NCBI RefSeq assembly: GCF_016765655.2 | Contig: NZ_CP086106.1 | Location: 6,222,501-6,286,500, forward strand | Length of the DNA stretch: 64,000 bases | Direction: 5' to 3' | Source: Skermanella mucosa | GTDB lineage: Bacteria > Pseudomonadota > Alphaproteobacteria > Azospirillales > Azospirillaceae | Shown here: positions 33,601 through 41,197 of the stretch, piece after piece | Numbering within the stretch: the stretch's first letter is position 1 | Layout: each line of letters starts with the position of its first letter | Translations under genes and position numbers: made by a program | The notes under the pieces: generated by a model | What the model saw: only the letters and a program-made list of their open reading frames with translations | Told to the model about the DNA's origin: nothing | Databases searched by the model: none

Positions 33601-34358
33601 ACTATCTGGCCCGCTTCACCCGTCCCGCCCCGGCGTCCATGCCCTCGGCCGCCTCCTTCGTCCCGCCGGTCGGCCGGGACGGGGGCAGGGGAGGAACCGA
33701 TCCCACCGCCTTCGCCGAGGCCGCGCGGCTGGCCGGACCGGACTGGGACGCCCGCACCGACCGCGCCGTGATCCTGCGGCGGGCCGTCACCCTGCTGCCG
33801 GAAGCCCTGCGGCCGACGGCCGAGGCGGCGCTGGCGGCGGCCTCGCCCGCCTTCTCGGCGGCTGAACCCTTGCCCGGCCCGACCGGCGAAAGCAACCACT
33901 TGGCCCTGCACGGCCGGGGCATCGCCCTGTGCCTGGGCGGGGGCCTTGATGCGGGCCGGGGCGACGGTTCAGATCCTGCCGGCGTCCTGGTGGCCCAGGC
34001 GTTCCTGGCGCTGGCCGCCGGCAACGCGGCGGCACTGGCGGAGAACAACCCCGCGGCCGGCCCCGTGGTCGAGGCCCTGCGCAAGGCCGGCGTTCCCGAC
34101 GGCGTGATCGCCGCGGTGACGGTCGCCGATGCCGCCGAAACGCTCCGGAACTTTCCCGACCTCGGCGTGGTCGCGTTCGAGGGAACCGACGCGGAGGCCG
34201 TCCCGCTGCGCCGGGCGCTGGCGGAGCGGGATGGCCGCCGCGTGCCGCTGGCGACGCTCGCGGAAGGGGTCGAGCGCTTCGCGACCGAATGGGTCGTCAG
34301 CATCGACACCACCGCGTCCGGCGGCAACGCCTCCCTGCTGACGCTGGGCGACGGCTGA
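30606..34358 (+). CDS. putA: Bifunctional proline dehydrogenase / P5C dehydrogenase PutA
   Basis: 1250 residues. PutA oxidises proline to pyrroline-5-carboxylate with FAD and then to glutamate with NAD. The FAD barrel is visible from about 80 to 470 (FSYDMLGEAARTGPDARRYW, ISVKLSALHPRYEATQRDRV, RLVKGAYWDSEIK, PQFATHNAQT). The aldehyde dehydrogenase part runs from about 560 to 1020: ISPWNFPLAIF, KPAEQTPLVA, general base Glu in ETGGLNAM, catalytic Cys in SAGQRCSAL, and GEGLSGTGPKAGGPHY. The last 200 residues form the C-terminal ALDH-like domain of longer PutAs. The N-terminal ribbon-helix-helix of E. coli PutA is absent, so the regulation falls to the divergent Lrp protein. GGGGGAG lies about ten bases before ATG 30606. 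Confidence 0.97.
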   Translation: MDQAVLRDDIDRAYFADEATVVKQRMEAIRLDHAARRRISDRAEAIVRRLRTDPTPNLMETFLAEYGLSTDEGVALMCLAEAYLRVPDAPTLDALIRDKIGGADWSKHAGETDSLLVSASTWALMLTGRIFRNDSPAGPQVAGTLRRLVQRVGEPVVRSAVAQAMKVMGQQFVLGRTIEEAIRRGEARRAKGYRFSYDMLGEAARTGPDARRYWDSYAAAIDAIARHADAKAPVHDNPGISVKLSALHPRYEATQRDRVMAELVPRLHALAIKARDANIGFNIDAEEADRLSLSLDVIERVLESPDLAGWDGFGVVVQAYSKQCLPVLRWVRALADRLDRRLAVRLVKGAYWDSEIKNSQVLGLSGYPVFTRKTSTDVSYLAGARFLLDNRDRLYPQFATHNAQTAAAVLEMAGNDGGGFEFQRLHGMGQALHDRLLEEAGRPCRIYAPVGVHKDLLAYLVRRLLENGANSSFVHQLLDEDVPPEVLVRDPIAATEAAASVPNPKIPLPPDLFDGERRNSAGWNLNNPVMAAEVEAGMAPFRTARWTAAPLVGGSVLDGEEVPVLNPADGTDRVGTVRQADREAAARALDVATAAFPAWRDRAPADRAAILDRIADLYEANSFELMAILSREAGKTRMDGVLEVREAVDFCRYYAAEARRLAAGSQGQGQGLGPFVCISPWNFPLAIFTGQVVAALVAGNTVVAKPAEQTPLVAARAVALMLEAGVPPDVLALLPGDGAVVGAALTADPRTAGVCFTGSTETAILIDRALAAHGSARAPLIAETGGLNAMIVDSTALVEHAVRDIVNSAFQSAGQRCSALRAVFVQSDIRDHLLAMLEGAAMELRVGDPWDPATDVGPVIDAESRGIIEEHCRSFEKAGRVLFRHPLQGIAEGGLFVAPTAIALDRFDALEREIFGPVLHVVPFEAHEIDRVVDAVNARGYGLTLGIHSRLDDRIEAICRRARVGNVYVNRNQIGAVVGVQPFGGEGLSGTGPKAGGPHYLARFTRPAPASMPSAASFVPPVGRDGGRGGTDPTAFAEAARLAGPDWDARTDRAVILRRAVTLLPEALRPTAEAALAAASPAFSAAEPLPGPTGESNHLALHGRGIALCLGGGLDAGRGDGSDPAGVLVAQAFLALAAGNAAALAENNPAAGPVVEALRKAGVPDGVIAAVTVADAAETLRNFPDLGVVAFEGTDAEAVPLRRALAERDGRRVPLATLAEGVERFATEWVVSIDTTASGGNASLLTLGDG

Positions 34359-34367
34359 GCCGGGGCC

Positions 34368-35402
34368 TCAGTCGTATCCCATGTCCCGGTGGCGGATCTG
34401 GCGCCCGCCCCCGACCATAAGGGCACCCAGCACCGCGACGCCGGCGACCAGGGCGGCCGCCGCCACGGGGTGCATGGCGGCCGTGGTGTAGTAGCTCCGC
34501 TCCCGGACCAAGCTGTGCCGGCCGGCGCGTTCGTCGCCGTCATGTCCCGCCGGGCCGTAGAGGTTGTCGGTCCGGCGGCGAAGCGGGCCGCCGCTCCGCT
34601 GCCAGCCCGGCGCCACCGCTTCCATGACCCTATCGGTCAGGCGCGGCGCCAGGGCTTCCGACAGGGAGATCAGCTTGCCGGCGCTGCCGATGGTCAGCTC
34701 GCGCACGGGATGTTCGGCCGCATGAAGGATCGCTTCGGCAACCGTCTCCGGCGCGTAGACCGGGGGAGGGTTGAGCGGCTCCGCGCCCGTCAGGCTCCTG
34801 GCGTGCTCCTCCAGCTGGGTATCGATTGCCGCCGGCTTGATCAGGGTGACCGAGACCGGGGCGTCGTCGGCCTCCAACTCCATGCGCAGCGCGTTGGTGA
34901 AGCCCTTGACCGCATGCTTGGTCGCGCAATAGGTCGCCTGGAGCGGCACCGCCCGGTCCGACAGCACGCTGCCCACGTTGACCAGCGCGCCGCCCCGGTG
35001 GCGCAGGCCGGTCATGGCGATGCGCGAGCCGATCACCGTGCCCCAGTAGTTGGTCTCGAACAGCCGCCGCTGGTCCGCCATCGGGGTGTCCTCGACCTTG
35101 CCGTAGATCGAGGTGCCGGCATTGTTGACCCAGGTGTCGAAGCCGCCGAACTCGCGGAGCGCCGTCTCGGCCACGGCCATCATGGCGTCCTCGTCGGCGA
35201 CGTCGGCCTCCACGAAGACCGCCTGGCCGCCCTCGCGGCGGATATCGGTCTCGATCTCGCGCAGCGCGTTCCCGTCGCGTGCCGCCAGGACCAGCCGCGC
35301 GCCGCGCCGGCCGGCCATCCGGGCGGTCGCCAGCCCGATGCCGCTGCTGGCGCCTGTGATGACGATGACCTGGTCTTCCACGGGTTTCAGTCGTACGCGC
35401 AT
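34368..35402 (-). CDS. SDR oxidoreductase with C-terminal membrane anchor
   Basis: 344 residues. The classical SDR core (residues 1-250) has TGASSGIG, EADVADEDA, NNAG, the Ser-containing VNVGSVLSDR, and YCATKHAVKG with the catalytic Tyr and Lys. After it comes a linker and a hydrophobic helix near the C-terminus (PVAAAALVAGVAVLGALMVG), so the enzyme is probably membrane-tethered. GGAAGAT lies five bases before ATG 35402. Substrate unknown. Its stop lies nine bases from the putA stop, convergent, with no visible hairpin. Confidence 0.87.
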   Translation of the reverse strand: MRVRLKPVEDQVIVITGASSGIGLATARMAGRRGARLVLAARDGNALREIETDIRREGGQAVFVEADVADEDAMMAVAETALREFGGFDTWVNNAGTSIYGKVEDTPMADQRRLFETNYWGTVIGSRIAMTGLRHRGGALVNVGSVLSDRAVPLQATYCATKHAVKGFTNALRMELEADDAPVSVTLIKPAAIDTQLEEHARSLTGAEPLNPPPVYAPETVAEAILHAAEHPVRELTIGSAGKLISLSEALAPRLTDRVMEAVAPGWQRSGGPLRRRTDNLYGPAGHDGDERAGRHSLVRERSYYTTAAMHPVAAAALVAGVAVLGALMVGGGRQIRHRDMGYD

Positions 35403-35622
35403 GGGAAATCTTCCAAGGAAACGGAGAACATCGGCCACCAACAGCGGGAATGCGCCCGGGGTTCCTTGCGGCGGTTTCCCGGGGGCGCGGCATAATAACC
35501 CTTCCATCATTGGTACTATTATCCGGCCCCGCCGCCCGCGTTTATAGTGCGCGGGCCAGGGTTGCGGTGGGGTGCCGGATTGGGGCCGGCCGCGGCAGCC
35601 CTGTTGAACAGAGGCGAACACC

Positions 35623-36006
35623 ATGAGACTGCTGGCCCGAAAACTGCCGGTATTGATGCTGGCCCTCGCAGGCGCCCTCGCCGCAGGCCAGGCGACGGCG
35701 CAGACCAAGCCCGTCCCGGACAGCCATCCGTTCCGCCAATGCGCCGGCTGCCATTCGCTGGACACTTCCGCCAACGCCTTCGGCCCGACGCTGATCGGCG
35801 TCTATGGCCGCCAGGCGGGCTCGGTGCCGCGCTTCGCCTATTCCGAGGCGGTGCAGAAGTCCGGCGTGGTCTGGAACGACGAGACGCTCCGCAAATGGAT
35901 CGCGGGCAACGACACCTTCATTCCCGGCACCCGCATGCGCCATGTCGCCATCACCGACAAGGCGCAGCAGGACGAGCTGATCGAGTTCCTGAAGGCCCTG
36001 AAGTAA
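35623..36006 (+). CDS. Periplasmic class I cytochrome c (c2-like)
   Basis: 127 residues. A signal peptide ending QATAQ is followed by the heme motif CAGCH, preceded by FRQ as in c2/c550 cytochromes. AFGPTLIGVYGRQAG and the methionine ligand in PGTRMRHVAI follow. It carries electrons in the periplasm, possibly to oxidases or dehydrogenases. AGAGG is upstream of ATG 35623. It depends on the Ccm system, of which ccmC lies about 6 kb away. Between its stop and the next gene is an R1 repeat. Confidence 0.92.
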   Translation: MRLLARKLPVLMLALAGALAAGQATAQTKPVPDSHPFRQCAGCHSLDTSANAFGPTLIGVYGRQAGSVPRFAYSEAVQKSGVVWNDETLRKWIAGNDTFIPGTRMRHVAITDKAQQDELIEFLKALK

Positions 36007-36045
36007 GCCCCGCGGGACTTATAATATAACCTAGAGCTGCATCAA

Positions 36046-36144
36046 CCGTAGGTCGGCCTTCGCCCGCAGGGCGAACGCCGACGCCCTGCATCGGCGCTCC
36101 GGCCACGGTGTCGGCGTCGGCCTCCGGCCGAGGCCGACCTACGG
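36046..36144 (-). repeat. R1 palindromic repeat, complete copy 3
   Basis: A full element with perfect 14-bp ends, CCGTAGGTCGGCCT (36046-36059) and its complement (36131-36144). It is in the opposite orientation to copies 1 and 4. The hairpin TTCGCCCGCAGGGCGAA comes first and the CCTCCGGCCGAGG hairpin last. It lies between convergent genes, where it could also act as a terminator. Confidence 0.85.
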
Positions 36145-36175
36145 TCCATCACCCTCCGTCCGGTCGGCGGCCCGA

Positions 36176-36478
36176 TCAGCGATCGTGCTCAAGCGCGATG
36201 CCGTCCATGTGGTGGGCCAGCTCCACGTCGCGCTCGGACAGGCCCTCCACCTCGTGGGTGGCCAGGATCACCTCGACCCGGTTGTAGACGTTGAACCATT
36301 CCGGGTGGTGGTCCATCTTTTCCGCCTTGAGGGCGACCCGGGTCATGAAGCCCCAGGCGGTCGCGAAATCGGGGAAATGATAGGTCTTGCGGATCGCGTC
36401 GCGGTCCTCCACCTCCGACCAGCCGTGAAGCTCCGCGAGCGCCGATTGACGTCTGGCGCCGACCAGTTTCTCGACCAT
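36176..36478 (-). CDS. phhB: Pterin-4a-carbinolamine dehydratase
   Basis: 100 residues. The active-site signature is complete: [17 protein letters not shown] (two His plus the later [21 protein letters not shown]). The enzyme dehydrates the 4a-carbinolamine formed by phenylalanine hydroxylase to regenerate tetrahydrobiopterin; in bacteria lacking that hydroxylase the protein may serve molybdopterin metabolism. No phhA gene is near it. GAGGGAGG lies upstream of ATG 36478. Confidence 0.93.
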   Translation of the reverse strand: MVEKLVGARRQSALAELHGWSEVEDRDAIRKTYHFPDFATAWGFMTRVALKAEKMDHHPEWFNVYNRVEVILATHEVEGLSERDVELAHHMDGIALEHDR

Positions 36479-36536
36479 ATTCAGCCTCCCTCTTTTTCGT
36501 ATGATCTCCAGCGGTCGATCAGGAGAATGCGCCCCC

Positions 36537-36938
36537 ATGAGCAGACAAATCAATGCCCCAACCATCGCCGACATCGAGGCGCTGGCCGACGAGGCGCTCC
36601 GGACCATCCCGCCCGAACTGCTGCGCTTCGTCGGCAACGTGGTGATCCATGTGGAGGATTTCCCCGACGAGGAGACCGAGCGGGAGATGGAGCTGGACTC
36701 GCCCTTCGACCTGCTCGGCCTCTACCGGGGAGTCGATCTGGCGCACAAGAGCGTCACCGCCACGCCGAGCGACCTGGACATGATCTATCTCTACCGCAGG
36801 CCGCTGCTGGACTACTGGTGCGAGACCGGCGAGGATCTGGCCCATCTGGTCCGCCATGTCCTGATCCACGAGATCGGCCACCATTTCGGCTTCTCCGACG
36901 ACGACATGGACGAGATCGAGGCGAGCGTTCCCGACTGA
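36537..36938 (+). CDS. Zincin-like metallopeptidase family protein
   Basis: 133 residues. A small protein with the zinc protease motif [18 protein letters not shown] (H-E-x-x-H with a downstream Asp/Glu) near the C-terminus. An acidic helical region ([20 protein letters not shown]) opens it, and [20 protein letters not shown] lies in the middle. This is the conserved possibly-peptidase family PF06262, whose substrate is unknown. ATG 36537 is preferred, with AGGAG eleven bases upstream. It is followed after 13 bases by a methyltransferase gene, probably in the same transcript. Confidence 0.88.
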   Translation: MSRQINAPTIADIEALADEALRTIPPELLRFVGNVVIHVEDFPDEETEREMELDSPFDLLGLYRGVDLAHKSVTATPSDLDMIYLYRRPLLDYWCETGEDLAHLVRHVLIHEIGHHFGFSDDDMDEIEASVPD

Positions 36939-36951
36939 AGGGCGTCACATC

Positions 36952-37704
36952 ATGGACCCGGCCCCATTCTTCGAACTTCACCGCGGCCTGCCCCGCCAGG
37001 CGCCCGGATCGGACGCCCTGACCGCGCGGGCTCTCGGCATCGTCGCCGGCACGGGCCTGCTGCCGTCCGCTCCGCGCATCCTGGACGCCGGCTGCGGCCC
37101 CGGCCGATCGGCGCTGGTCCTGGCGCGGGAGACCGGCGGGCTGGTCGCCGCGATCGACCTGCACCGGCCGTTCCTGGACGAGTTGGCCGCCCGGGCGGCG
37201 GCGGAAGGGCTGGGGGACCGGATCGAGCCGCTGGCGGCGGACATGGCGGCACCGCCGTTCCCGCCGGGATCGTTCGACCTGATCTGGTCCGAAGGGGCGA
37301 TCTACTCCGTCGGCTTCGGCGCGGGCCTTCAGGCATGGCGGCCCCTGCTGAAGCCCTCGGGGCTGGTGGCGGTCACCGAATGCGTCTGGCTGACCGACGC
37401 GCCGCCGGCCGAGGCGCTGGAGTTCTGGGACGCGGCCTATCCCGCCATGACCAGCGTCGAGGGCAGCCGGCGGATCGCGGAGGACGCCGGCTACCGGGTG
37501 ATCGACGCCTTCACCCTGCCGCGCGAGGCCTGGTGGGACGAATATTACACGCCGCTGGAGGCACGCATAATGGAACTTCGCCGACACCACACGAAGGACG
37601 CCGCCTGGGCGGAGGTGCTGGACGACTCCCAGCGTGAAATCGACCTCCACCGCCGCCACGGCGACAGCTACGGCTACGTCTTCCTGATCCTGGCCCGATC
37701 CTAG
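36952..37704 (+). CDS. SAM-dependent methyltransferase (class I)
   Basis: 250 residues. The SAM-binding motif I is ILDAGCGPGRSALVLA, motif II is VAAIDLHRPFLDEL, then LAADMAAPPFPPGSFDLIW (post I/motif IV) and LLKPSGLVAVTECVW. The nearest patterns are small-molecule methyltransferases of the UbiE/COQ5 type, with no assignable substrate. The stop codon TAG coincides with the first bases of a half R2 repeat. The next 345 bases contain only repeats. Confidence 0.85.
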   Translation: MDPAPFFELHRGLPRQAPGSDALTARALGIVAGTGLLPSAPRILDAGCGPGRSALVLARETGGLVAAIDLHRPFLDELAARAAAEGLGDRIEPLAADMAAPPFPPGSFDLIWSEGAIYSVGFGAGLQAWRPLLKPSGLVAVTECVWLTDAPPAEALEFWDAAYPAMTSVEGSRRIAEDAGYRVIDAFTLPREAWWDEYYTPLEARIMELRRHHTKDAAWAEVLDDSQREIDLHRRHGDSYGYVFLILARS

Positions 37705-37739
37705 AGCGGTACCCGACCAGATCGATCCGGCCTGCCCTG
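37702..37739 (+). repeat. R2 repeat, end fragment
   Basis: TAGAGCGGTACCCGACCAGA and the following bases match the outer end of R2 (complement of 29861-29898; 37871 onward). It overlaps the methyltransferase stop codon. The rest of the 37705-38049 gap holds the inverted repeat at 37770 and the full R2 copy. Confidence 0.65.
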
Positions 37740-37769
37740 TTCGAGGGCGGCATGGAATGAAGAAAACTG

Positions 37770-37837
37770 GCCACAGATTACGGCGATATCCTCAGATGAT
37801 CCGATCCGTATCTTTGTCCATCGCCGTAATCTGTGGC
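37770..37837. repeat. 18-bp perfect inverted repeat with ACAGATTACGG core
   Basis: GCCACAGATTACGGCGAT (37770-37787) and its exact complement (37820-37837) surround a 32-base spacer. Its CACAGAT theme resembles the ends of the R3 island (GGCCACAGAT), suggesting a related repeat class. Confidence 0.7.
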
Positions 37838-37870
37838 AAGAACCTGAATTACGCTTGCATCGCCCCCGCC

Positions 37871-37988
37871 GGAGCGGTGCCCGATCAGGTTGATTCGCCC
37901 TGGGGCAGCCGGCCCAACCTACGATCGACGGATTGCATCACCTCCGCCCTGCGTCGAACCGTAGGTTGGGCCGTGGCCCAACGCATCG
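37871..37988 (-). repeat. R2 repeat, copy B
   Basis: An inverted copy of the R2 element seen at 29763-29898. It begins GGAGCGGTGCCCGATCAGG and ends GTAGGTTGGGCCGTGGCCCA plus ACGCATC. Copy B has a cleaner hairpin (TTGGGCCGTGGCCCAA) than copy A. Confidence 0.75.
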
Positions 37989-38049
37989 CAAAACATGAAG
38001 TGGGGGAATAGTCCGTCCCGGCCGAAGCATCGGCCGCCGGGGTGCCGCC

Positions 38050-38886
38050 TCAGCGCTCCGACAGGCTCACCGCGTCGGTCGTCAGTTGCTCGTCGCTGCC
38101 GCGGTCGGGCGAGCTGATGGCGACCTCCATCTCGCCCGGCGTGGCCTTGCCGAAGAAGGACGAGAACGACACCTCGGCGGCGTCGCGGCCGACCCCGATG
38201 CGGATCAGCCCGTCCAGCGCCGCCTTGCGGGTCGCGTCGAACAGGTACCAGCGCCCGCCCAGGAAGGCCTCGAAGGTGGCGTGGAAGTCGGGAGGGTCGA
38301 GCCGGAACGCGTAGGCGCTGACATAGCGCGCCGGAATGTCCATCGCCCGGCACAGGGTGATGCCGAGATGGGCGAAGTCGCGGCAGACGCCGGCATGGTC
38401 GATGATGGTATCGACCGCCGAGGTCGTCCCGTGTGAACTTCCCGGCAGGTATTCCAGGTTGTCGTGAATCCAGTTGCAGATCGCCGTGACCCGCTGGTGC
38501 CCGGGCGCGAACTCGCCGAACTGCCGGGACGCGAAGGCGCGCAGCCGGTCGGACTGGCAGAACCGGGACGGGTTCAGGTGCGGCAGCACGTCCAGCGGCA
38601 GGTCGATCGGCGCCACCTGGCCGATGCCGGCGGGGTCCTCGACCAGGGGATCCAGGTCCACGTCGGCGTGGTACCGGACCAGCAGCTTGCCGGGAGGGGC
38701 CACGACCTTGAAGAAGCGGTTGCCGGACTCGCCCATGGTGAAGCGGTCGATCTCGCGCCCGCCGTCCAGGTCCAGGTGCTCGTCCAGGATCACCTGGCGG
38801 TCGAACTGCGCGGGCTGAATGTTGAAGAAGCAGACCGTTTCTTCCTCGACGTCGTAACCCAGCTTGCAGCTTACAGAATACTTCAT
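38050..38886 (-). CDS. Transglutaminase-like cysteine peptidase family protein
   Basis: 278 residues. An N-terminal beta domain (about 1-110) is followed by the transglutaminase core with all three catalytic residues: Cys in GVCRDFAHLGITLCRAM, His in FHATFEAFLGGRWYLF, and Asp in LFDATRKA. Bacterial members act as peptidases or peptide-modifying enzymes in the cytoplasm; no signal peptide is present. GGAGG is just upstream of ATG 38886. No operon partners. Confidence 0.88.
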   Translation of the reverse strand: MKYSVSCKLGYDVEEETVCFFNIQPAQFDRQVILDEHLDLDGGREIDRFTMGESGNRFFKVVAPPGKLLVRYHADVDLDPLVEDPAGIGQVAPIDLPLDVLPHLNPSRFCQSDRLRAFASRQFGEFAPGHQRVTAICNWIHDNLEYLPGSSHGTTSAVDTIIDHAGVCRDFAHLGITLCRAMDIPARYVSAYAFRLDPPDFHATFEAFLGGRWYLFDATRKAALDGLIRIGVGRDAAEVSFSSFFGKATPGEMEVAISSPDRGSDEQLTTDAVSLSER

Positions 38887-38984
38887 GACGGCCTCCGCGC
38901 GACGCGCACCAGTTGGAACGGCGTCAAAACGCCGATGGTGCGCCGCGGTTCCCTCGCGAAGCGGTCCTAACCCGTATCCGCGCC

Positions 38985-39545
38985 CTACAGGTCACCCAGG
39001 ACCAGCTGCTTTCCGTCTTCCTTGAGCTTCCGGACCGGCTTTTCCGGCGGCTTGGCGGCCTGCCGGACGGCGCGCGTCGCCTCCGCCAGCTTCGCTCCCG
39101 CATCGGCGGCGGATTTCTTCGCGACCGACTTCCTGGAACCGGCCGCCTTCTCAGGCTTGGCCGGCTTGTCCGGTTTGGGCGCCTTCTCCGGCTTGGCCGC
39201 CTTGCCGATGCCCCTGGCCGCCCGGTCCAGCGCGGCGTCGCGGTCCAGCGCCTCGGGTGACTGGGGATCGCCGCTCAGCCATTTGCCGCGCTTGATCACC
39301 TCGTTGACGCGACCCTGGTTGACCCCGACCTTGAAGGCGATTTCCTGCTGCGTCATCTTGGTCTTTTCATGAAGATCGAGGATCTCGCGCGCCAGTTCGG
39401 GCGTCATCTTGCGTCCCGTTATTCGCCGGGCCGGCGCCACGGACCGCTTCGCACGGTCGCGGTCCTTCAGTTTTTCCAGGACGGCGAGGGCGGAGTCCAT
39501 CCCCTGCTCGCGCAATGCTTCCTCGAATTCCTTGAGTGTCGTCAT
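38985..39545 (-). CDS. HTH protein with Lys/Pro-rich tail
   Basis: 186 residues. Residues 1-45 are helical and charged. Residues 48-88 form a helix-turn-helix (MTPELAREILDLHEKTKMTQ, QEIAFKVGVNQGRVNEVIKR). From 115 on the chain is a low-complexity basic tail with KPEKAPKPDKPAKPEK, resembling histone H1-like tails. It may be a nucleoid-associated or DNA-binding regulatory protein. I do not recognise a named family. ATG 39545 is chosen, with GGGAG ten bases upstream; GTG 39554 is an alternative. Confidence 0.75.
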   Translation of the reverse strand: MTTLKEFEEALREQGMDSALAVLEKLKDRDRAKRSVAPARRITGRKMTPELAREILDLHEKTKMTQQEIAFKVGVNQGRVNEVIKRGKWLSGDPQSPEALDRDAALDRAARGIGKAAKPEKAPKPDKPAKPEKAAGSRKSVAKKSAADAGAKLAEATRAVRQAAKPPEKPVRKLKEDGKQLVLGDL

Positions 39546-39705
39546 GCCAGGCACACTCCCGAGTCATCGACGCCGAATTCATAATCGAATTCACCGGGAC
39601 CGTCCGCGCGAACGGCTGCTTCCCAGGCCGAATATTAGGTGTCTTCCGCGCTGATCAACAAGGGGGAATCGGAACAGTTGCGGAACGCCGGCGATCACTG
39701 CGCCG

Positions 39706-41103
39706 TCATGCCGCTGCCGGCAGCTCGACCGTCACCGTCGTGCCCAGCCCGGGAGCGCTGTCGATCCGCAGCCTGCCGCCCTGGAGCCCGACCAGGGCGT
39801 CCACGATGGGAAGCCCCAGCCCGGTGCCCTGGCCGGCGCTGGAATAGATGTTGAACGACTGCTCGAAGGGCTTGAGCAGCCTGGGGATCTCGGCCGGGTC
39901 CATGCCGATCCCGCTGTCGGCCACGATGAACCCGACGCGCCCGGGGTCCAGCCCGACGACCCGCAGGCTGATCATGCCGCCGGGGCTCGTGAACTTGACG
40001 GCGTTGGACAGCAGGTTCAGCAGGATCTGGCGCAGCGCCTGGGCATCGGCCATGCACCGGGGTGCCGGCGCCGGATCGTGGGCGATCGTGATCCGCTTGG
40101 CCAGGGCCGCGTGGCTGATGACCCGCAGCATCTCGTCGGCGATCGGGAGCGGATCGACCGGCGCCACCGCCACCTCCAGCTTGCCTGCCGACGCCTTGGA
40201 GATGTCGAGGATCGAGTTGATCAGCCCGAGCAGGTGCGTGCCGGAGGAATGGATGTCGCCCGCATATTCCAGGTACCTCGGGTGCCCCAGCGGGCCGAAG
40301 ATCTGGCTGCGCTGAAGCTCGCTGAACCCGAGGATCGCGTTCAGCGGCGTGCGCAGCTCGTGGCTCATCATGGCGAGGAACTGTTCCTTGGCCCGGCTGG
40401 CGTCCTCCGACCGGTGAAGCGCCTCCTCCAGCTGCCGCCCGCGCTGCACCAGATCGCGGTTCAGCCGCTGGACCGCCATCATCAGCAGGCAGAAGACCAG
40501 CAGGATGCTGCTCAGGATGGACACCAGGAAATGCACGGCGTGCGCCGGATAGCGGCCCATATGGTCGGCCAAAGGCGGCTCGACCACGGTCGAGGCGGCC
40601 CGCGCCGCCAGGGTCAGCCCGGCCACGGCGAACAGCAGCGCCGCGGTCAGGGCGGTCGCCCGCATGCCGGGGCGGGCGACCCGCAGCAATTCCCGCGCGG
40701 TCAGCAGGCAGCCGGCGCACAGGACGATCGACAGGGCCACGATCCGGATCGACACGTCGTCCTGGACCAGGGTGAACCAGGCCTGGAACAGCACCAGCAG
40801 ACCCGTCGCCGCGGCCGCGGCTCCCCAGCGCCCCGGCGTTCCCCCGAACTCGCGGACGCCGTTGTAGAAGAAAGCGAAGCTCAGCACGATCATGCCGTTG
40901 GAGACCAGGATCGCCGGAACCTGGGGAAGGGTGCCGCGCATCGTGGAGATCAGGGTGCTGGCGCCGAGCAGGAGCGTCGCGACGGTCCAGTGCCTCAGGC
41001 CGGGAAGGCTGCGGTGGGTCGACCAGAACACCAGCATCAGGCCCCCCAGGGCCACCGAAACCAGCGAATGCACCAGGACCAGCGTGAAGATGTCGATGTT
41101 CAT
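39706..41103 (-). CDS. Membrane sensor histidine kinase, orphan
   Basis: 465 residues. Six or seven hydrophobic helices occupy about 1-215. A HisKA domain follows with the phospho-acceptor His in FLAMMSHELRTPLNAILGFS, then the HATPase region: N box LNLLSNAVKFTSPGG, G1 DSGIGMDPAEIP, F box PFEQSF, G2 GTGLGLPIV. There is no periplasmic sensing loop of size, so it probably senses through the membrane domain. No response regulator gene is adjacent, so its partner is unknown. PAS domains are absent. Confidence 0.9.
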   Translation of the reverse strand: MNIDIFTLVLVHSLVSVALGGLMLVFWSTHRSLPGLRHWTVATLLLGASTLISTMRGTLPQVPAILVSNGMIVLSFAFFYNGVREFGGTPGRWGAAAAATGLLVLFQAWFTLVQDDVSIRIVALSIVLCAGCLLTARELLRVARPGMRATALTAALLFAVAGLTLAARAASTVVEPPLADHMGRYPAHAVHFLVSILSSILLVFCLLMMAVQRLNRDLVQRGRQLEEALHRSEDASRAKEQFLAMMSHELRTPLNAILGFSELQRSQIFGPLGHPRYLEYAGDIHSSGTHLLGLINSILDISKASAGKLEVAVAPVDPLPIADEMLRVISHAALAKRITIAHDPAPAPRCMADAQALRQILLNLLSNAVKFTSPGGMISLRVVGLDPGRVGFIVADSGIGMDPAEIPRLLKPFEQSFNIYSSAGQGTGLGLPIVDALVGLQGGRLRIDSAPGLGTTVTVELPAAA

Positions 41104-41197
41104 CGGGGCGAGCTTTCAGGGACCCCGCACCTGATAACTCAGAATGAAACAATTTCATACGGATACTAAATGTATAGCTTCCGGAACCGCCGCCGGC

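Noticed and set aside
30462-33911. A very long minus-strand open frame covering putA and running into the Lrp gene
   Set aside because: Only the last 153 codons (the Lrp regulator) are protein-like; the rest is the shadow of putA.
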